A stretch of 64,000 bases of DNA from Bradyrhizobium cenepequi (GCF_020329485.1 NZ_JAGKJI010000029.1:1-64000), one strand, 5' to 3'. Shown: positions 25,675 to 35,296, counted from the stretch's first letter. Translations and numbers: made by a program. Notes: a model not told the origin generated them from the sequence alone.

Positions 25675-25862
25675 TGATGCACCTCCTGCTGTGCCAAGGA
25701 GGCGAGATATCGGCTGCACGATTGTTCCCACAACAGGTCGAATATGAACTGCATGTTAGCCATCCCTGTTCTCGTTTGGAAACGTAGATAAGCCGTACTT
25801 TGTTTCAGGACGTTTTCGTCGGCGCTGGAAAATGGTTTCGTGCCCCGCCATGGCCGCGTCAC
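25671..25862 (-). CDS. Candidate small protein coupled to the membrane micro-protein
   Basis: A frame of up to 63 residues starts at GTG 25862 or at ATG 25763. The end part MANMQFIFDLLWEQSCSRYL is coding-like. Its TGA overlaps the ATG of the micro-gene (ATGA). The first part shares ACGAAACCATTTTCC with the region upstream of the gene at 2418-2675. Another reading frame over the same bases (25756-25941) is also open with AGGTGA before ATG 25862 or so, so the correct frame is not settled. Confidence 0.35.
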   Translation of the reverse strand: MTRPWRGTKPFSSADENVLKQSTAYLRFQTRTGMANMQFIFDLLWEQSCSRYLASLAQQEVHQ

Positions 25863-26206
25863 CTGACGCAGTCCGCCACGTGAGCGACAAGATCAGGCCA
25901 CAATCCGCGGGGAGTTCGGTTGCGGCGACGACTGCACGCATCGTGTTCGGATAACGGGGAGACATCCGCACATCTCGGCCGCCTTACTGGCAGAGAGAAA
26001 CACCCTGCAGCGGGTTAGTTCTTGTCGCAAAATGAAAACTTGAGGGCGAGCAGAAAATCGGCCGGCAAGAGGCTTCTGAGGCGGCGCGCAAAACAAAGCA
26101 AAGCTGAGAGAGCGAAGACCGCGCATCAACGCGATCGGCACGAGGTTGTCACCTATGTCTTCGGTACGTCTGTTACCGATGTCGTCGGTCTGGACAATTT
26201 TGGTCG

Positions 26207-26282
26207 TGGTGAGCGCGGAGGGACTCGAACCCTCGACCCCATGATTAAAAGTCACGTGCTCTACCACCTGAGCTACGCGCTC
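26207..26282 (-). tRNA. tRNA-Lys (anticodon TTT)
   Basis: The 76-base gene on the minus strand begins GAGCGCG and ends CGCGCTCACCA, giving a perfect 7-bp acceptor stem, discriminator A and an encoded CCA. The anticodon loop is CTTTTAA with anticodon TTT. The T-loop GGTTCGAGTC is standard. It marks the edge of the accessory stretch 19-26 kb. I saw no repeated tRNA end that would mark an integration site. Confidence 0.96.
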
Positions 26283-26538
26283 ACTTTCCGAAGCGTGACG
26301 ACGTTCTCGGCCGTCATCCCGTTCCAGTTGTTGTCTGGCCATGGTCCGCCGGAAACCGACTTCCGCTTGTCCGGATCATGCTCCAGCCCGCGCTGTGTAG
26401 GGGGCGGGGCGCGGCGGGTCAATAGCGCAAAGAGTGGCAAGTGAGCAGTCGTTCGCGCCCGGATTTCTCTGGGGTAGCTGGCGGTTGGCGCCGTTCCTTC
26501 AAGTCCGGCCGCGAAATCAATCCACGGCTGGCAGCAGT

Positions 26539-29217
26539 TTAGTTGGCGTCGCGGCGGATTTCGGGGGCGGTTTGCTGGGAGGGGGCGGCGATCGTCGGCA
26601 TAGCGACCGGGCGCAAGCCGATCAGTTCCGCGGTACGGATGGCGCTGTTGCGCCAGAACGAGAACGAGTTGAGGCGCGAATTCTCCAGGATCGCGATCGA
26701 GACCGCGGCGAGGAACGGCAGGCTCTGCAGCACCAGCACGCCGGCGAAGATGTAAATCTCATGGACCTGCTTGAAGCCGTTCGTGGCGACGAGGACGGCG
26801 GCGCCGACCAGCAGGAGGACGCCGATCACCGCTTCCCAGAACGCCTGGAATTCGATCGACATCCGCGACAGCCCACCCTTGGACGTGCGCGCGAAGGCCA
26901 GGTGTTCGGTGATCAGCCCCTGCGCCACGGCGCGCGACACCGTCCATTGCACGCTCATCGCTGCGATCATGGCGCCCAGCAACTGGCCGGCCTTCACCTT
27001 GACGCGCAGCCGGTACAGCGCGACGAAATGCACGAGCGAGACGATGAAGGACGCGATGATCGGCAGCGTCAGGATCCTGTCGGGGATGGCGATATCGGCA
27101 AAGGCGACGATCGGCACCCAGATCAAATTGAGGATCGCGACCAGCACGCCGAGGCTCTCGGCGCCCAGCCAGTTCAGCCAGCCCAGCGAAAATTCGCGGC
27201 GCTGGTCGGGCGAGAGCCGGCTCGCGCCGGGCAGGAAACGCCGCCAGTGCTTTTTCACGATCTGGAAGCCGCCATAGGCCCAGCGGTGGCGCTGCTTCTT
27301 GAAGGCTTCGTAGGTGTCGGGCAACAGGCCTTCGCCGTAACGCTGGTTGGTGTAATGCGTCAGCCAGCCGCGCTCGATGATGGCAAGCCCGAGATCGGTG
27401 TCCTCGCAGATGGTATCGCTGGACCAGCCGCCGGCCATGTCCATCGCGGCGCGGCGGATCAGGCACATCGTGCCGTGCACGATGATGGCGTTGTGCTCAT
27501 TGCGTTGGACCATGCCGATGTCGAAGAAGCCGGCATATTCGCCATTCATGATGTAGTGCATCAGCGAGCGGTCGCCGTCGCGATGCTCCTGCGGCGCCTG
27601 CACCAGGCCGACGCGCGGGTCGGCGAAGACGGGCACGAGGTCTTTCAGCCAGTCAGGATGCACGACATAGTCTGCATCGATGATGCCGATGATCTCGGCG
27701 TCCGCCGCGGTGCGATCCATGGCGATGCGCAAGGCACCGGCCTTGAAACCCTGGACCTTCTCGGCATTGATGAACTTGAAACGCTCGCCTAGCGCGCGGC
27801 AGTGATCCTGGATCGGCTGCCAGAACGCCGGGTCGGGCGTGTTGTTGATGATGCAGACGCATTCGAAATTGGGATAGTCGAGCCGCGACACGGCATCGAG
27901 CGTCTGCTTCAGCATCTCCACCGGCTCGTAATAGGCGGGGATGTGGATCGAAACCTTGGGGAAGGCGACCTGCTCGCCGATCGTGGCGGGCGCGACCGGC
28001 GCGCTCTTCGTGATGAGCCGCTGCGGGCCGCGTCCGAAGGCGACATCGGCGATCTCCTCGATCCGCGCCATCGCGATCAGGACTAGCGGAACCAGCAGGA
28101 TCAGGCCGAGCGTCAGCGCGAACGCCGAGCCGAAGACGAAATAATGCCCGGCCCAATAGGCGAAGACAGTCGCAACCCAGGCGCCCACGGCGTTGGCGGC
28201 AGCCGACAGCAGCAGCGCCTGCATCACCGTCGGGCGTTCCAGGCGCAGGATCGGCAGTGACATCAGGACGCCGAAGAGGAGGGCGATCAGCGCGAGCTTC
28301 CAGTAGTTCTCGTTCACGATCGGCCCGGTCCAGGCGAATTTCGGCTCGCGGGAGGCATTCAGGATGCCCCAATAGGGGCCGACACCACCTTCGAAGAATT
28401 TCCAGGGCTGATCGATCGCCTCGACGATGTTGTAGTCCATGCCGACAGCTTCGGCGCGCGTGACGAAATTGCGCAACACGGAGGCCTGCTCGAATGGGCC
28501 GGGCTCGGCATTCCGGAGATTGTAGCCCGCGCTCGGCCAGCCGAATTCGGCGATCACGATCCGCTTGCCCGGGAACTGGTCGCGAAGGAGCTGGAACATG
28601 GCGACCGCCTGATCGACCGCCTGCTGGGCGGTGAAGTTCTCCCAGTACGGCAGGACGTGGGCGGCGATGAAATCGACGGAATTGGCGAGCTGCGGATAGT
28701 CGCGCCAGATGTTCCAGATTTCGCCTGTGGTGACGGGCACATTGACCGATTTCTTGACACGCTTGATCAGCTCGATCAGGTCCTCGATCTTCTGCTCGCC
28801 GCGGTAGATCACCTCGTTTCCGACCACGACGCCGATAACGTTGCTATTGCGCCGGGCGAGGTTGATCGCAGCGTCGATCTCACGCTCATTGCGCTCGGAA
28901 TTCTTGTCGATCCAGGCGCCGACCATGACCTTCAAGCCGAATTCGGCTGCGATCGGCGGAACCAGTTCGACGCCGCCCGTCGACGAGTACAGGCGAATCG
29001 CGCGCGTCATCGTCGACAGCTTCTTCAGGTCGGCGCGAATCTTCTCGGTCTGCGGGATATTGTCGACGTCGGGATGCGCGTTACCCTGGAACGGCGCATA
29101 GGAGACGCTCGGCAGCATGCCACGGAAGTCAGGAGCCTGCTGTTTTTCCTGGAGAAGGCCCCAGAGCGCGGCATGCGCAGCGGTAACAAGCAACAGAACG
29201 GCGGCGACAGCGCGCAT
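26539..29217 (-). CDS. ndvB: Cyclic beta-glucan synthase with GH17-like and GT2 domains (NdvB type)
   Basis: The 892-residue inner membrane enzyme makes beta-1,3-linked glucan chains from UDP-glucose. An N-terminal signal anchor is followed by a GH17-like domain (about 35-300) with catalytic residues Glu135 (VVGNEV) and Glu224 (IAEFGWPS). Then several membrane helices lead to a GT2 glycosyltransferase (about 430-680) with IIDADYVVHP, TICEDTDLGL and QRHRWAYG. Four or five C-terminal membrane helices follow. Architecture and neighbourhood match NdvB of Bradyrhizobium japonicum, needed for cyclic glucan, osmotic adaptation and nodulation. Confidence 0.88.
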   Translation of the reverse strand: MRAVAAVLLLVTAAHAALWGLLQEKQQAPDFRGMLPSVSYAPFQGNAHPDVDNIPQTEKIRADLKKLSTMTRAIRLYSSTGGVELVPPIAAEFGLKVMVGAWIDKNSERNEREIDAAINLARRNSNVIGVVVGNEVIYRGEQKIEDLIELIKRVKKSVNVPVTTGEIWNIWRDYPQLANSVDFIAAHVLPYWENFTAQQAVDQAVAMFQLLRDQFPGKRIVIAEFGWPSAGYNLRNAEPGPFEQASVLRNFVTRAEAVGMDYNIVEAIDQPWKFFEGGVGPYWGILNASREPKFAWTGPIVNENYWKLALIALLFGVLMSLPILRLERPTVMQALLLSAAANAVGAWVATVFAYWAGHYFVFGSAFALTLGLILLVPLVLIAMARIEEIADVAFGRGPQRLITKSAPVAPATIGEQVAFPKVSIHIPAYYEPVEMLKQTLDAVSRLDYPNFECVCIINNTPDPAFWQPIQDHCRALGERFKFINAEKVQGFKAGALRIAMDRTAADAEIIGIIDADYVVHPDWLKDLVPVFADPRVGLVQAPQEHRDGDRSLMHYIMNGEYAGFFDIGMVQRNEHNAIIVHGTMCLIRRAAMDMAGGWSSDTICEDTDLGLAIIERGWLTHYTNQRYGEGLLPDTYEAFKKQRHRWAYGGFQIVKKHWRRFLPGASRLSPDQRREFSLGWLNWLGAESLGVLVAILNLIWVPIVAFADIAIPDRILTLPIIASFIVSLVHFVALYRLRVKVKAGQLLGAMIAAMSVQWTVSRAVAQGLITEHLAFARTSKGGLSRMSIEFQAFWEAVIGVLLLVGAAVLVATNGFKQVHEIYIFAGVLVLQSLPFLAAVSIAILENSRLNSFSFWRNSAIRTAELIGLRPVAMPTIAAPSQQTAPEIRRDAN

Positions 29218-29405
29218 CGCGGCTAAACCATGCGGGGCCTGCTAGGAAAGGAGAAAGCGAACCCGTCCCCTAGGTTCGACCGACATGACGGCAAATTGAA
29301 GATAATCCTGCCACGCGATTCCACAACTGATATGACCGCATGGCGTTTTGAGGGCGCCACGCGGCTCAAAGCAGGGAAATCGCGATCGTTCCAAGTTGAA
29401 GCTGG

Positions 29406-29993
29406 TTATTTTGGAGCCGGCGAGGGCGAAGCCGACGGCGATGGAGAAGGTGAGGCGGCCGGCGCCGGCGCGGCGTTGCCTGCGGTCGCGGGCGATGCTT
29501 GCGGGTTGGGCGCTGCCGCCGCGGCTGCAGCCGCCGGCGGCTGGGCGCCGGGGTTGATCCAGCAGGCATGGATGCGGCCGTCGAGGCTGCGCGGCACCTT
29601 GTCGTCGATCGTGGCGCCGAACCGGGTGAGGCAGCGGAAGGTCGCTTGCACATGACCGCCGGGGCAGCCGAAGCGGTCATAAAGGTCGAGGTGGCGGAAG
29701 GCGGTGTCGAGGTCGTCGAGCCACATCAGCCGGACCACGCGCCGGCCGAGCCAGACGCACTCCGGGTTTCCGGCTGGGCCGTTGATCGCTTGCGTGGCCT
29801 CGACGAATTCGTCGGTCTTGCGCTGGTTCTCCTTGGTGGCGTCGGACGGACTCGTCCCCTGCTTCGACTGCTCCTGCGGATTCGGGGTGCCGCTTTGGGA
29901 GAAAGCGGCACCGGTACCGATCAGAAGCGCGAGGCCGGCAGTGGCGAAATGGCGCAAGACCGCGATTTTGAACTGAAGCACCCGTCGACCCAT
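29406..29993 (-). CDS. Exported protein in the cyclic glucan locus (candidate NdvD)
   Basis: The 195 residues have a signal peptide (FATAGLALLIGTGAAFSQ), a central domain with NPECVWLGRRVVRLMWLDD, YDRFGCPGGHV and FRCLTRFG, and an Ala/Pro-rich tail after HACWINPG. Four cysteines suggest disulfides. ATG 29993 has GGGGAAGG directly before it. It precedes ndvB by 188 bases on the same strand. A third gene, ndvD, is known beside ndvB and ndvC in B. japonicum. The position fits, but I cannot compare the sequences. Confidence 0.7.
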   Translation of the reverse strand: MGRRVLQFKIAVLRHFATAGLALLIGTGAAFSQSGTPNPQEQSKQGTSPSDATKENQRKTDEFVEATQAINGPAGNPECVWLGRRVVRLMWLDDLDTAFRHLDLYDRFGCPGGHVQATFRCLTRFGATIDDKVPRSLDGRIHACWINPGAQPPAAAAAAAAPNPQASPATAGNAAPAPAASPSPSPSASPSPAPK

Positions 29994-30236
29994 ACCTTCC
30001 CCGATCGATTTCCCGCCCAACAATCATCCCGACGGCCACAGCGTAATGCCGTCCAAATAGGTCTCCAGTGCGGCGGAGACGCTGGCAGAATCCCATGACC
30101 GGTATTTCGGATTTTGTCCAGCAAAGTCACAACTTTATCGCAACAGCGCAAAACTGTCGCAGGACAACCTTGGTATTGCCCGACTCGTGGTCTTGGCAGA
30201 CGCTGCATGACCGGGTAATCGACGGTCCTCCGGAGG

Positions 30237-31862
30237 ATGGAACTGATTTCTCTTCGTACGCCATTGGCGCTTCTCCTCATATCGCTAGGTGTGATTGCGG
30301 CCGTGTGGTGGTGGCTCGCCACGCCGATTACGCTGTCGCGCGCGCCGATCGATCCCAATGCAAAACTGCAATGCGTCTCCTATGCGCCGTTCCGCGACAC
30401 GCAGACGCCGCTGATTCGCACCACGCATATTCCGGCTGAGCAGATCGAGCAGGATTTGGCTGATCTCGCCAAGGTCACCGACTGCGTGCGCACTTATTCG
30501 ATTGAGAACGGGCTCGACCAGGTGCCGGGCATCGCCGCCAAGGTCGGGCTGAAGGTCATCCAGGGAATCTGGCTCGGCAGCGACCGGCTGAAGAACCAGA
30601 CGCAGATAGCGGTCGCGGTCGGGCTCGCCAAGCAATATCCGGGCGTGATCACGGCGCTGGTCGTCGGCAACGAAGTGCTGCTGCGCGGGGAGATGACGAG
30701 CGTGGATCTCGCGGCTTACGTCCGCGCGGTGAAGGCGCAGGTCCAGGTGCCCGTGACCTATGCCGATGTCTGGGAATTCTGGCTGCGCAACCGTGAGGTC
30801 TATGACGCCGTCGATTTCGTCACCATCCATATCCTGCCTTACTGGGAAGACATGCCGGTGCGGGCGAAATTCGCCGCCGCCCACGTCGATGCCATCCGCA
30901 AGCGGATGGCGGTGGCGTTCCCGGGCAAGGAGATCCTGATCGGCGAGACCGGCTGGCCGAGCATGGGCAGGATGCGCGAGAGCGCGCTGCCATCGCGCAC
31001 CAACCAGGCGCGGATCGTCTCCGAAATCCTCGATCTCGCTAAGCGCGAGGGCTTTCGCGTCAACCTGATCGAAGCCTACGACCAGCCCTGGAAGCGCCAG
31101 CTTGAGGGCACTGTCGGCGGCTATTGGGGGCTGTTCGACAGCGTCAATCGGGTGGTGAAGTATCCGCCCGGGATTGCCATCAGCAATTATCCGCTGTGGA
31201 AATGGTACATGGGCGCTGGCCTTGGGCTGGGCTTCATCACCTTCCTGGTGGCCTGGCTGACGGTCCGGCGGCGGCCATGGGCGCCGAGGATCATGTCTTG
31301 GATCGCGGTCGGCATTTCCGCGACCAGTGCCGGAGTCCTGCTCGGGGTCGCCATCGACAAGATGATCTATGAGAGCTACGGGACCGGCGGCTGGGTGCAA
31401 TGGGGGACCCTGCTTGCAGCTGCCACTCTGGCGCCGATCCTGTCGGCGCATGCGCTGATGGCGGGGAAGTCGCTGCCGACCTTCCTGGATCTGCTCGGGC
31501 CGCGCCAATACCGGCAGGGCACGCTGCTCACCGCGCTGCTCGGCCTTTCGTTGATCGTGACGACCGTGATCGGGGCGGAGACCGCGCTCGGCTTCACCTT
31601 CGACCCGCGCTACAAGGACTTTCCGTTCGCCTCGCTCACGATGGCCGTGGTGCCGTTTGCGCTGCTGATGCTGCTCAACCGGCCGCAGGCGGGGGTAAGG
31701 CCGATCGCGGAGGCGGTATTCGCCGGGCTTCTGCTGGTCGGGGCCGGCTATACCTTCCTCAATGAGGGCACCGACAACTGGCAGTCGGTCTGGACCTGCG
31801 CGATGTATGTGTTGCTGGCGCTTACGCTGTGGCGGGCGCGGGTCGCGCAAAGCCCAAAATGA
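30237..31862 (+). CDS. ndvC: GH17-like membrane glucosyltransferase (NdvC type)
   Basis: The 541-residue protein has an N-terminal anchor helix (LALLLISLGVIAAVWWWLA), a GH17-like domain (45-320) with Glu146 (LVVGNEVLLRG) and Glu237 (ILIGETGWPS), and about eight C-terminal membrane helices. This matches NdvC of B. japonicum, required for the beta-1,6 links in the cyclic glucan, probably by transglycosylation. It is divergent from the ndvB unit, with the promoters in 29994-30236. The ribosome binding site GGAGG touches the ATG, so the true start may be slightly downstream. Confidence 0.86.
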   Translation: MELISLRTPLALLLISLGVIAAVWWWLATPITLSRAPIDPNAKLQCVSYAPFRDTQTPLIRTTHIPAEQIEQDLADLAKVTDCVRTYSIENGLDQVPGIAAKVGLKVIQGIWLGSDRLKNQTQIAVAVGLAKQYPGVITALVVGNEVLLRGEMTSVDLAAYVRAVKAQVQVPVTYADVWEFWLRNREVYDAVDFVTIHILPYWEDMPVRAKFAAAHVDAIRKRMAVAFPGKEILIGETGWPSMGRMRESALPSRTNQARIVSEILDLAKREGFRVNLIEAYDQPWKRQLEGTVGGYWGLFDSVNRVVKYPPGIAISNYPLWKWYMGAGLGLGFITFLVAWLTVRRRPWAPRIMSWIAVGISATSAGVLLGVAIDKMIYESYGTGGWVQWGTLLAAATLAPILSAHALMAGKSLPTFLDLLGPRQYRQGTLLTALLGLSLIVTTVIGAETALGFTFDPRYKDFPFASLTMAVVPFALLMLLNRPQAGVRPIAEAVFAGLLLVGAGYTFLNEGTDNWQSVWTCAMYVLLALTLWRARVAQSPK

Positions 31863-32202
31863 GCAGGCCGATCGCGATCCCCGACAGCGCGACGTTGTAG
31901 AGCACGATCCCGAGCCCCGCCGCGATCAGCCCGCCGGTCATCAAGACGATCGACGGCCGCATCACGTGCAGCGTGGCGATGACGAGCGCGACGATGCCGA
32001 ACACCGAGTTCCTGAACAGGGTCGTCGCCAGCACCCGCATCTTGCAGGTCATGGTCTGCAGGCCGGCATCGCAAGCGAGCGCGACGGTCGAGAATTCGAT
32101 CACGAGATAGCGCAGGTAAAGCGCGTAACCGACGGTGAGGAAACCGACGATCAGCAGGAACTGCACTTGATAGGGCGTGAGGCGAAACGGGGTCTTTGTC
32201 AT
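31822..32202 (-). CDS. Small membrane protein convergent with ndvC
   Basis: The 126-residue protein has three to four membrane helices (FLLIVGFLTVGYALYLRYLV, SVFGIVALVIATLHVM, GGLIAAGLGIVLYNVALSG). Two cysteines flank ACDAGLQTMTCKM. The start ATG 32202 gives MTKTPFRLTPYQ. The 3' end overlaps the end of ndvC by 41 bases. The family is not known to me. Confidence 0.72.
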   Translation of the reverse strand: MTKTPFRLTPYQVQFLLIVGFLTVGYALYLRYLVIEFSTVALACDAGLQTMTCKMRVLATTLFRNSVFGIVALVIATLHVMRPSIVLMTGGLIAAGLGIVLYNVALSGIAIGLLILGFARPAPATA

Positions 32203-32298
32203 CGCGCGAATATGGTCGGTAAAGGGGAGGAGGACAAGCCGCCTCAGGCGGCGTGAAAGCGGGTGAAAATATGGCCGCAATGTCTTGCGGTCACGCCA

Positions 32299-33672
32299 TT
32301 ATTGCTCCTTGCGACCGAACAGCGAGGTGATCGTCGAGACCGCCGACGGCGGCGGCTCCGGCTTCTTCGGCGGCTCCTCGACCACCACTGGCGCTGCGGC
32401 GCGTTTCGGCGCGACGTGCCGGCGTATGACGGGCTTGTTGGGCGCTGTGGCAGCTGGCGGCGGCTCGTCCTTGAGCGTCAGGCGCTGGCCGTCGAAAATA
32501 GCGGTTTCGCAGGTCCGGCCATTCTCGGCGAGCACTGCGCAAATCTTCGCCGCGGCGCCGGCGTCGCGCAAGGGACCGGCGACCAGGCGAAGCTGCATGC
32601 CGAGCCCATTGGTACCTTCCTTGATGACGATGATCGGGCGCAGGTTAAACAGCGGTGCGTTCGAGCGTGATTTCAACAGGCCCCGCCACAGCGCGCGTAG
32701 CCCCGGCACCGAATTGGCAGTGCCAAGATCGACGCCGAACTCGGTACGCTGCACCTCGGCCTTCGGGGCACTGGCGTCCTCTTTCGCCTTCTCCCCGTCA
32801 CCGGCGGCAAGCGCGGCGGCGACCACCTCGGGCATGGGGCTGGCAGTTACGGCGGCTGCGGGCTTGGCCGGCTCGACCGGCCTGCTCGCGGCCGGATCGG
32901 GCGGCCCGATCATCGATTTCGCAGTGACGAGTGGCATCGCAGGAAGCGCCGCTATCGCGGCGTTGACCGGGGTCGGCTTGTCGGCTGGCACAGTGGCGGC
33001 CGGGGCCGTGTCGGCAGCCGCGACCGGCGGTTTCTCCGCTGGCGGCTTCTCGGCAGGTGCGGCCGTCAGCTTGTTCGAAGCCATCACCGGGGGCTTTTCG
33101 GCGGCGGGTTTCTCAGGCGCGGCTGGAGCGGATGCCGTCGCCGCGACTGGGGCCACGACCGGGGCGGGGCGTGGAGCAGGCTGCGCGGCCGGCACTTGCA
33201 CCGGCGCTGGAGATGGCGAGGAAGCCGGCTGCGGCGCGGCCGCGGTGCTCTGCTTCGCGATCGCGCCGGTAGCGGAGTCCAGTCCTTGCTCCAGCATGGT
33301 GACGCGGGCGTAGAGGCGGTCGCGGTCGGAGTTGAGCGTCTCGATCGCGGACGCAAGCCGCCGCGCCTCGTTCTGGCTCTCCTTGGTCAGCACCTGGATC
33401 TCTTGCGCCTGTCGCGCCACCTCTGCAACGGCGACCTGGTCGCGCCGCCACCCGAGCGAGGATTGGTTGGCCAGGATCGCCAGTGTGACGGCGCCAACCG
33501 CGGCAAAACCCCAGGAGCCGAGACGCCACAGGGTACGGCGGTCGAATTCGTCTTCCTCGGCAAGGAAGCCGGTAAACAAACCGCCGGTGCTTTCCGCGCC
33601 GAGATCGCCAGCCAGATTGTCAGGATATTTGGCCAAAACCCCCTTGGCCCTCCTCAAGGCCCGCCGAATCAC
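32299..33672 (-). CDS. SPOR-domain membrane protein
   Basis: About 457 residues. The cytoplasmic N-terminal part is followed by one membrane helix (LGSWGFAAVGAVTLAILANQ). Then come a coiled-coil stretch, a long Ala/Pro-rich linker and a C-terminal SPOR-like domain (LRPIIVIKEGTNGLGMQLRL, then VCAVLAENGRTCETAIF-like end). SPOR domains bind denuded septal peptidoglycan, so a role in cell division or wall maintenance is plausible. GTG at 33672 is the likely start, but no strong ribosome binding site decides it. Confidence 0.75.
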   Translation of the reverse strand: MIRRALRRAKGVLAKYPDNLAGDLGAESTGGLFTGFLAEEDEFDRRTLWRLGSWGFAAVGAVTLAILANQSSLGWRRDQVAVAEVARQAQEIQVLTKESQNEARRLASAIETLNSDRDRLYARVTMLEQGLDSATGAIAKQSTAAAPQPASSPSPAPVQVPAAQPAPRPAPVVAPVAATASAPAAPEKPAAEKPPVMASNKLTAAPAEKPPAEKPPVAAADTAPAATVPADKPTPVNAAIAALPAMPLVTAKSMIGPPDPAASRPVEPAKPAAAVTASPMPEVVAAALAAGDGEKAKEDASAPKAEVQRTEFGVDLGTANSVPGLRALWRGLLKSRSNAPLFNLRPIIVIKEGTNGLGMQLRLVAGPLRDAGAAAKICAVLAENGRTCETAIFDGQRLTLKDEPPPAATAPNKPVIRRHVAPKRAAAPVVVEEPPKKPEPPPSAVSTITSLFGRKEQ

Positions 33673-33771
33673 GCCTGAAAGATTAACAGGAAATGCGCGG
33701 GGAACCTGAATCCGTAACCAGCCCGGGAGGCGAATAGGTTTCCTCTCCTCGGGAAACCAATTAAGACGGCC

Positions 33772-33857
33772 CAGAGCATGATCCGGAAAAGCGGAGACCG
33801 GTTTTCCCTCGCGACAAACGCGAAGCGTTTGCGCGGAGATCACGCTCAAACAACAGA
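33772..33857. repeat. Palindromic repeat of GCATGATC type
   Basis: The element has ends GCATGATC and GATCACGC and an inner CAAACGC-GAA-GCGTTTG. Elements with GCATGATCCGGAAAA are very common in intergenic DNA of Bradyrhizobium and related genera. It lies between the divergent SPOR gene and glmU and contains no coding frame. Confidence 0.7.
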
Positions 33858-33895
33858 ATCTAGCGCGATCGGCGCATGATGTTTGAGGGTTCTTT

Positions 33896-35254
33896 ATGAC
33901 TGCTCGATCCAGCCTGACGGTGGTGCTCGCGGCCGGCGAGGGCACGCGCATGCGATCCTCGCTGCCGAAGGTCCTGCATCCCGTCGCCGGCCAGTCGCTG
34001 CTTTCGCACGTGCTCCGCGCTGCGCCGAATGGGGCGGGCGCTTCGGTGGCGGTCGTGGTCGGACCCGACCACCAGGCGGTCGCGGATGAAGCGCGGCGAA
34101 TCCGTTCCGATGCCGAGACCTACGTGCAGCGCGAACGGCTCGGCACCGCGCATGCGGTGCTGGCGGCGCGGGAGGCCATCGCCGACGGCGCCGACGATCT
34201 GCTGATCGCGTTCGGCGACACGCCGCTGATCTCAGCCGAAACCTTCGAGCGACTGCGCGCGCCGCTAAAGAATGGCGCTGTGCTCGCGGTCCTCGGCTTC
34301 CGCGCCGCCGATCCCACCGGCTACGGACGGCTGGTGGTCGAGAACGGCAAGCTCGCGGCGATCCGCGAGCAGGCCGATGCCAGCGACGAGGAGCGCAAGA
34401 TCACGCTGTGCAATGCCGGCGTGATGGCGTTCGCCGGGCGCAAGGCGCTCGGCATCCTCGATGAGATCGGCAATGCCAACAGCAAAGGCGAATATTATCT
34501 GACCGATGCCATCACCATTGTGCGCAGACAAGGATTGGAGGCCGTCGTGATCGAGACCAGCGAAGACGAAGTGCGCGGCATCAACACCAAGGCGCAGCTT
34601 GCAGAGGCCGAAGCGGTGCTGCAGGCGCGGTTGCGCAAGGCTGCGATGGAGGCAGGCGTGACGCTGATCGCGCCGGAGACGGTCTATCTCGCCGCCGACA
34701 CCAAGTTCGGCAGCGACGTCACCATCGAGCCGTTCGTGGTGATCGGCCCCGGCGTCACCATCGGCGACGGCGCGGTGATCCACTCGTTCTCGCATATCGT
34801 CGAGGCCACCATCGGCAAGAAGGTCTCGATCGGTCCCTATGCGCGCCTGCGGCCCGGCACCTCGCTTGGTGACGGCTCGCGGATCGGAAATTTCGTGGAG
34901 ACCAAGGCCGCGATCCTGGAGGAGGGCGTCAAGGTCAACCATCTCTCTTATGTTGGCGACGCCCATGTCGGCGCCAATTCCAATCTCGGCGCCGGCACCA
35001 TCACCTGCAATTATGACGGCTTCCTCAAGCACAAGACCGTGATCGGCAAGGGCGCCTTCATCGGCACCAATTCCTCGCTGGTCGCACCCGTGAAGATCGG
35101 CGCCGGCGCCTATATCGGCTCGGGCTCCGTCATCACCAAGGACGTGCCGGACGATGCAATGGCCGTCGAACGCAGCCCGCAAACCGTCCGCGAAGGCGGC
35201 GCCGCGCGCTATCGCGAGATGAAGATGAAGGCGAAGGCCGCGAAGGGAAGCTGA
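33896..35254 (+). CDS. glmU: Bifunctional UDP-GlcNAc pyrophosphorylase / GlcN-1-P acetyltransferase
   Basis: The 452-residue enzyme acetylates glucosamine-1-phosphate and then couples it to UTP, giving UDP-GlcNAc for peptidoglycan and lipid A. The N-terminal uridyltransferase domain has LAAGEGTRMRSSLPKVLHP. The C-terminal left-handed beta-helix shows hexapeptide repeats (VTIGDGAVI, GTSLGDGSRIG, GAGTITCNYDG). glmS follows after 266 bases, a common arrangement in rhizobia. Confidence 0.97.
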   Translation: MTARSSLTVVLAAGEGTRMRSSLPKVLHPVAGQSLLSHVLRAAPNGAGASVAVVVGPDHQAVADEARRIRSDAETYVQRERLGTAHAVLAAREAIADGADDLLIAFGDTPLISAETFERLRAPLKNGAVLAVLGFRAADPTGYGRLVVENGKLAAIREQADASDEERKITLCNAGVMAFAGRKALGILDEIGNANSKGEYYLTDAITIVRRQGLEAVVIETSEDEVRGINTKAQLAEAEAVLQARLRKAAMEAGVTLIAPETVYLAADTKFGSDVTIEPFVVIGPGVTIGDGAVIHSFSHIVEATIGKKVSIGPYARLRPGTSLGDGSRIGNFVETKAAILEEGVKVNHLSYVGDAHVGANSNLGAGTITCNYDGFLKHKTVIGKGAFIGTNSSLVAPVKIGAGAYIGSGSVITKDVPDDAMAVERSPQTVREGGAARYREMKMKAKAAKGS

Positions 35255-35296
35255 CGCCGTTGTCAAACAGCTCTCCGCTGTCATCGTCTAGCACAC

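Noticed and set aside
26207..26282. Attachment site at the tRNA-Lys 3' end
   Set aside because: I did not find a second copy of the tRNA end in the window and there is no integrase gene beside it.
25893..26342. Leftward frame containing VAQVVEHVTFNHGVEG
   Set aside because: This is the typical false translation of a tRNA gene (tRNA-Lys at 26207-26282).
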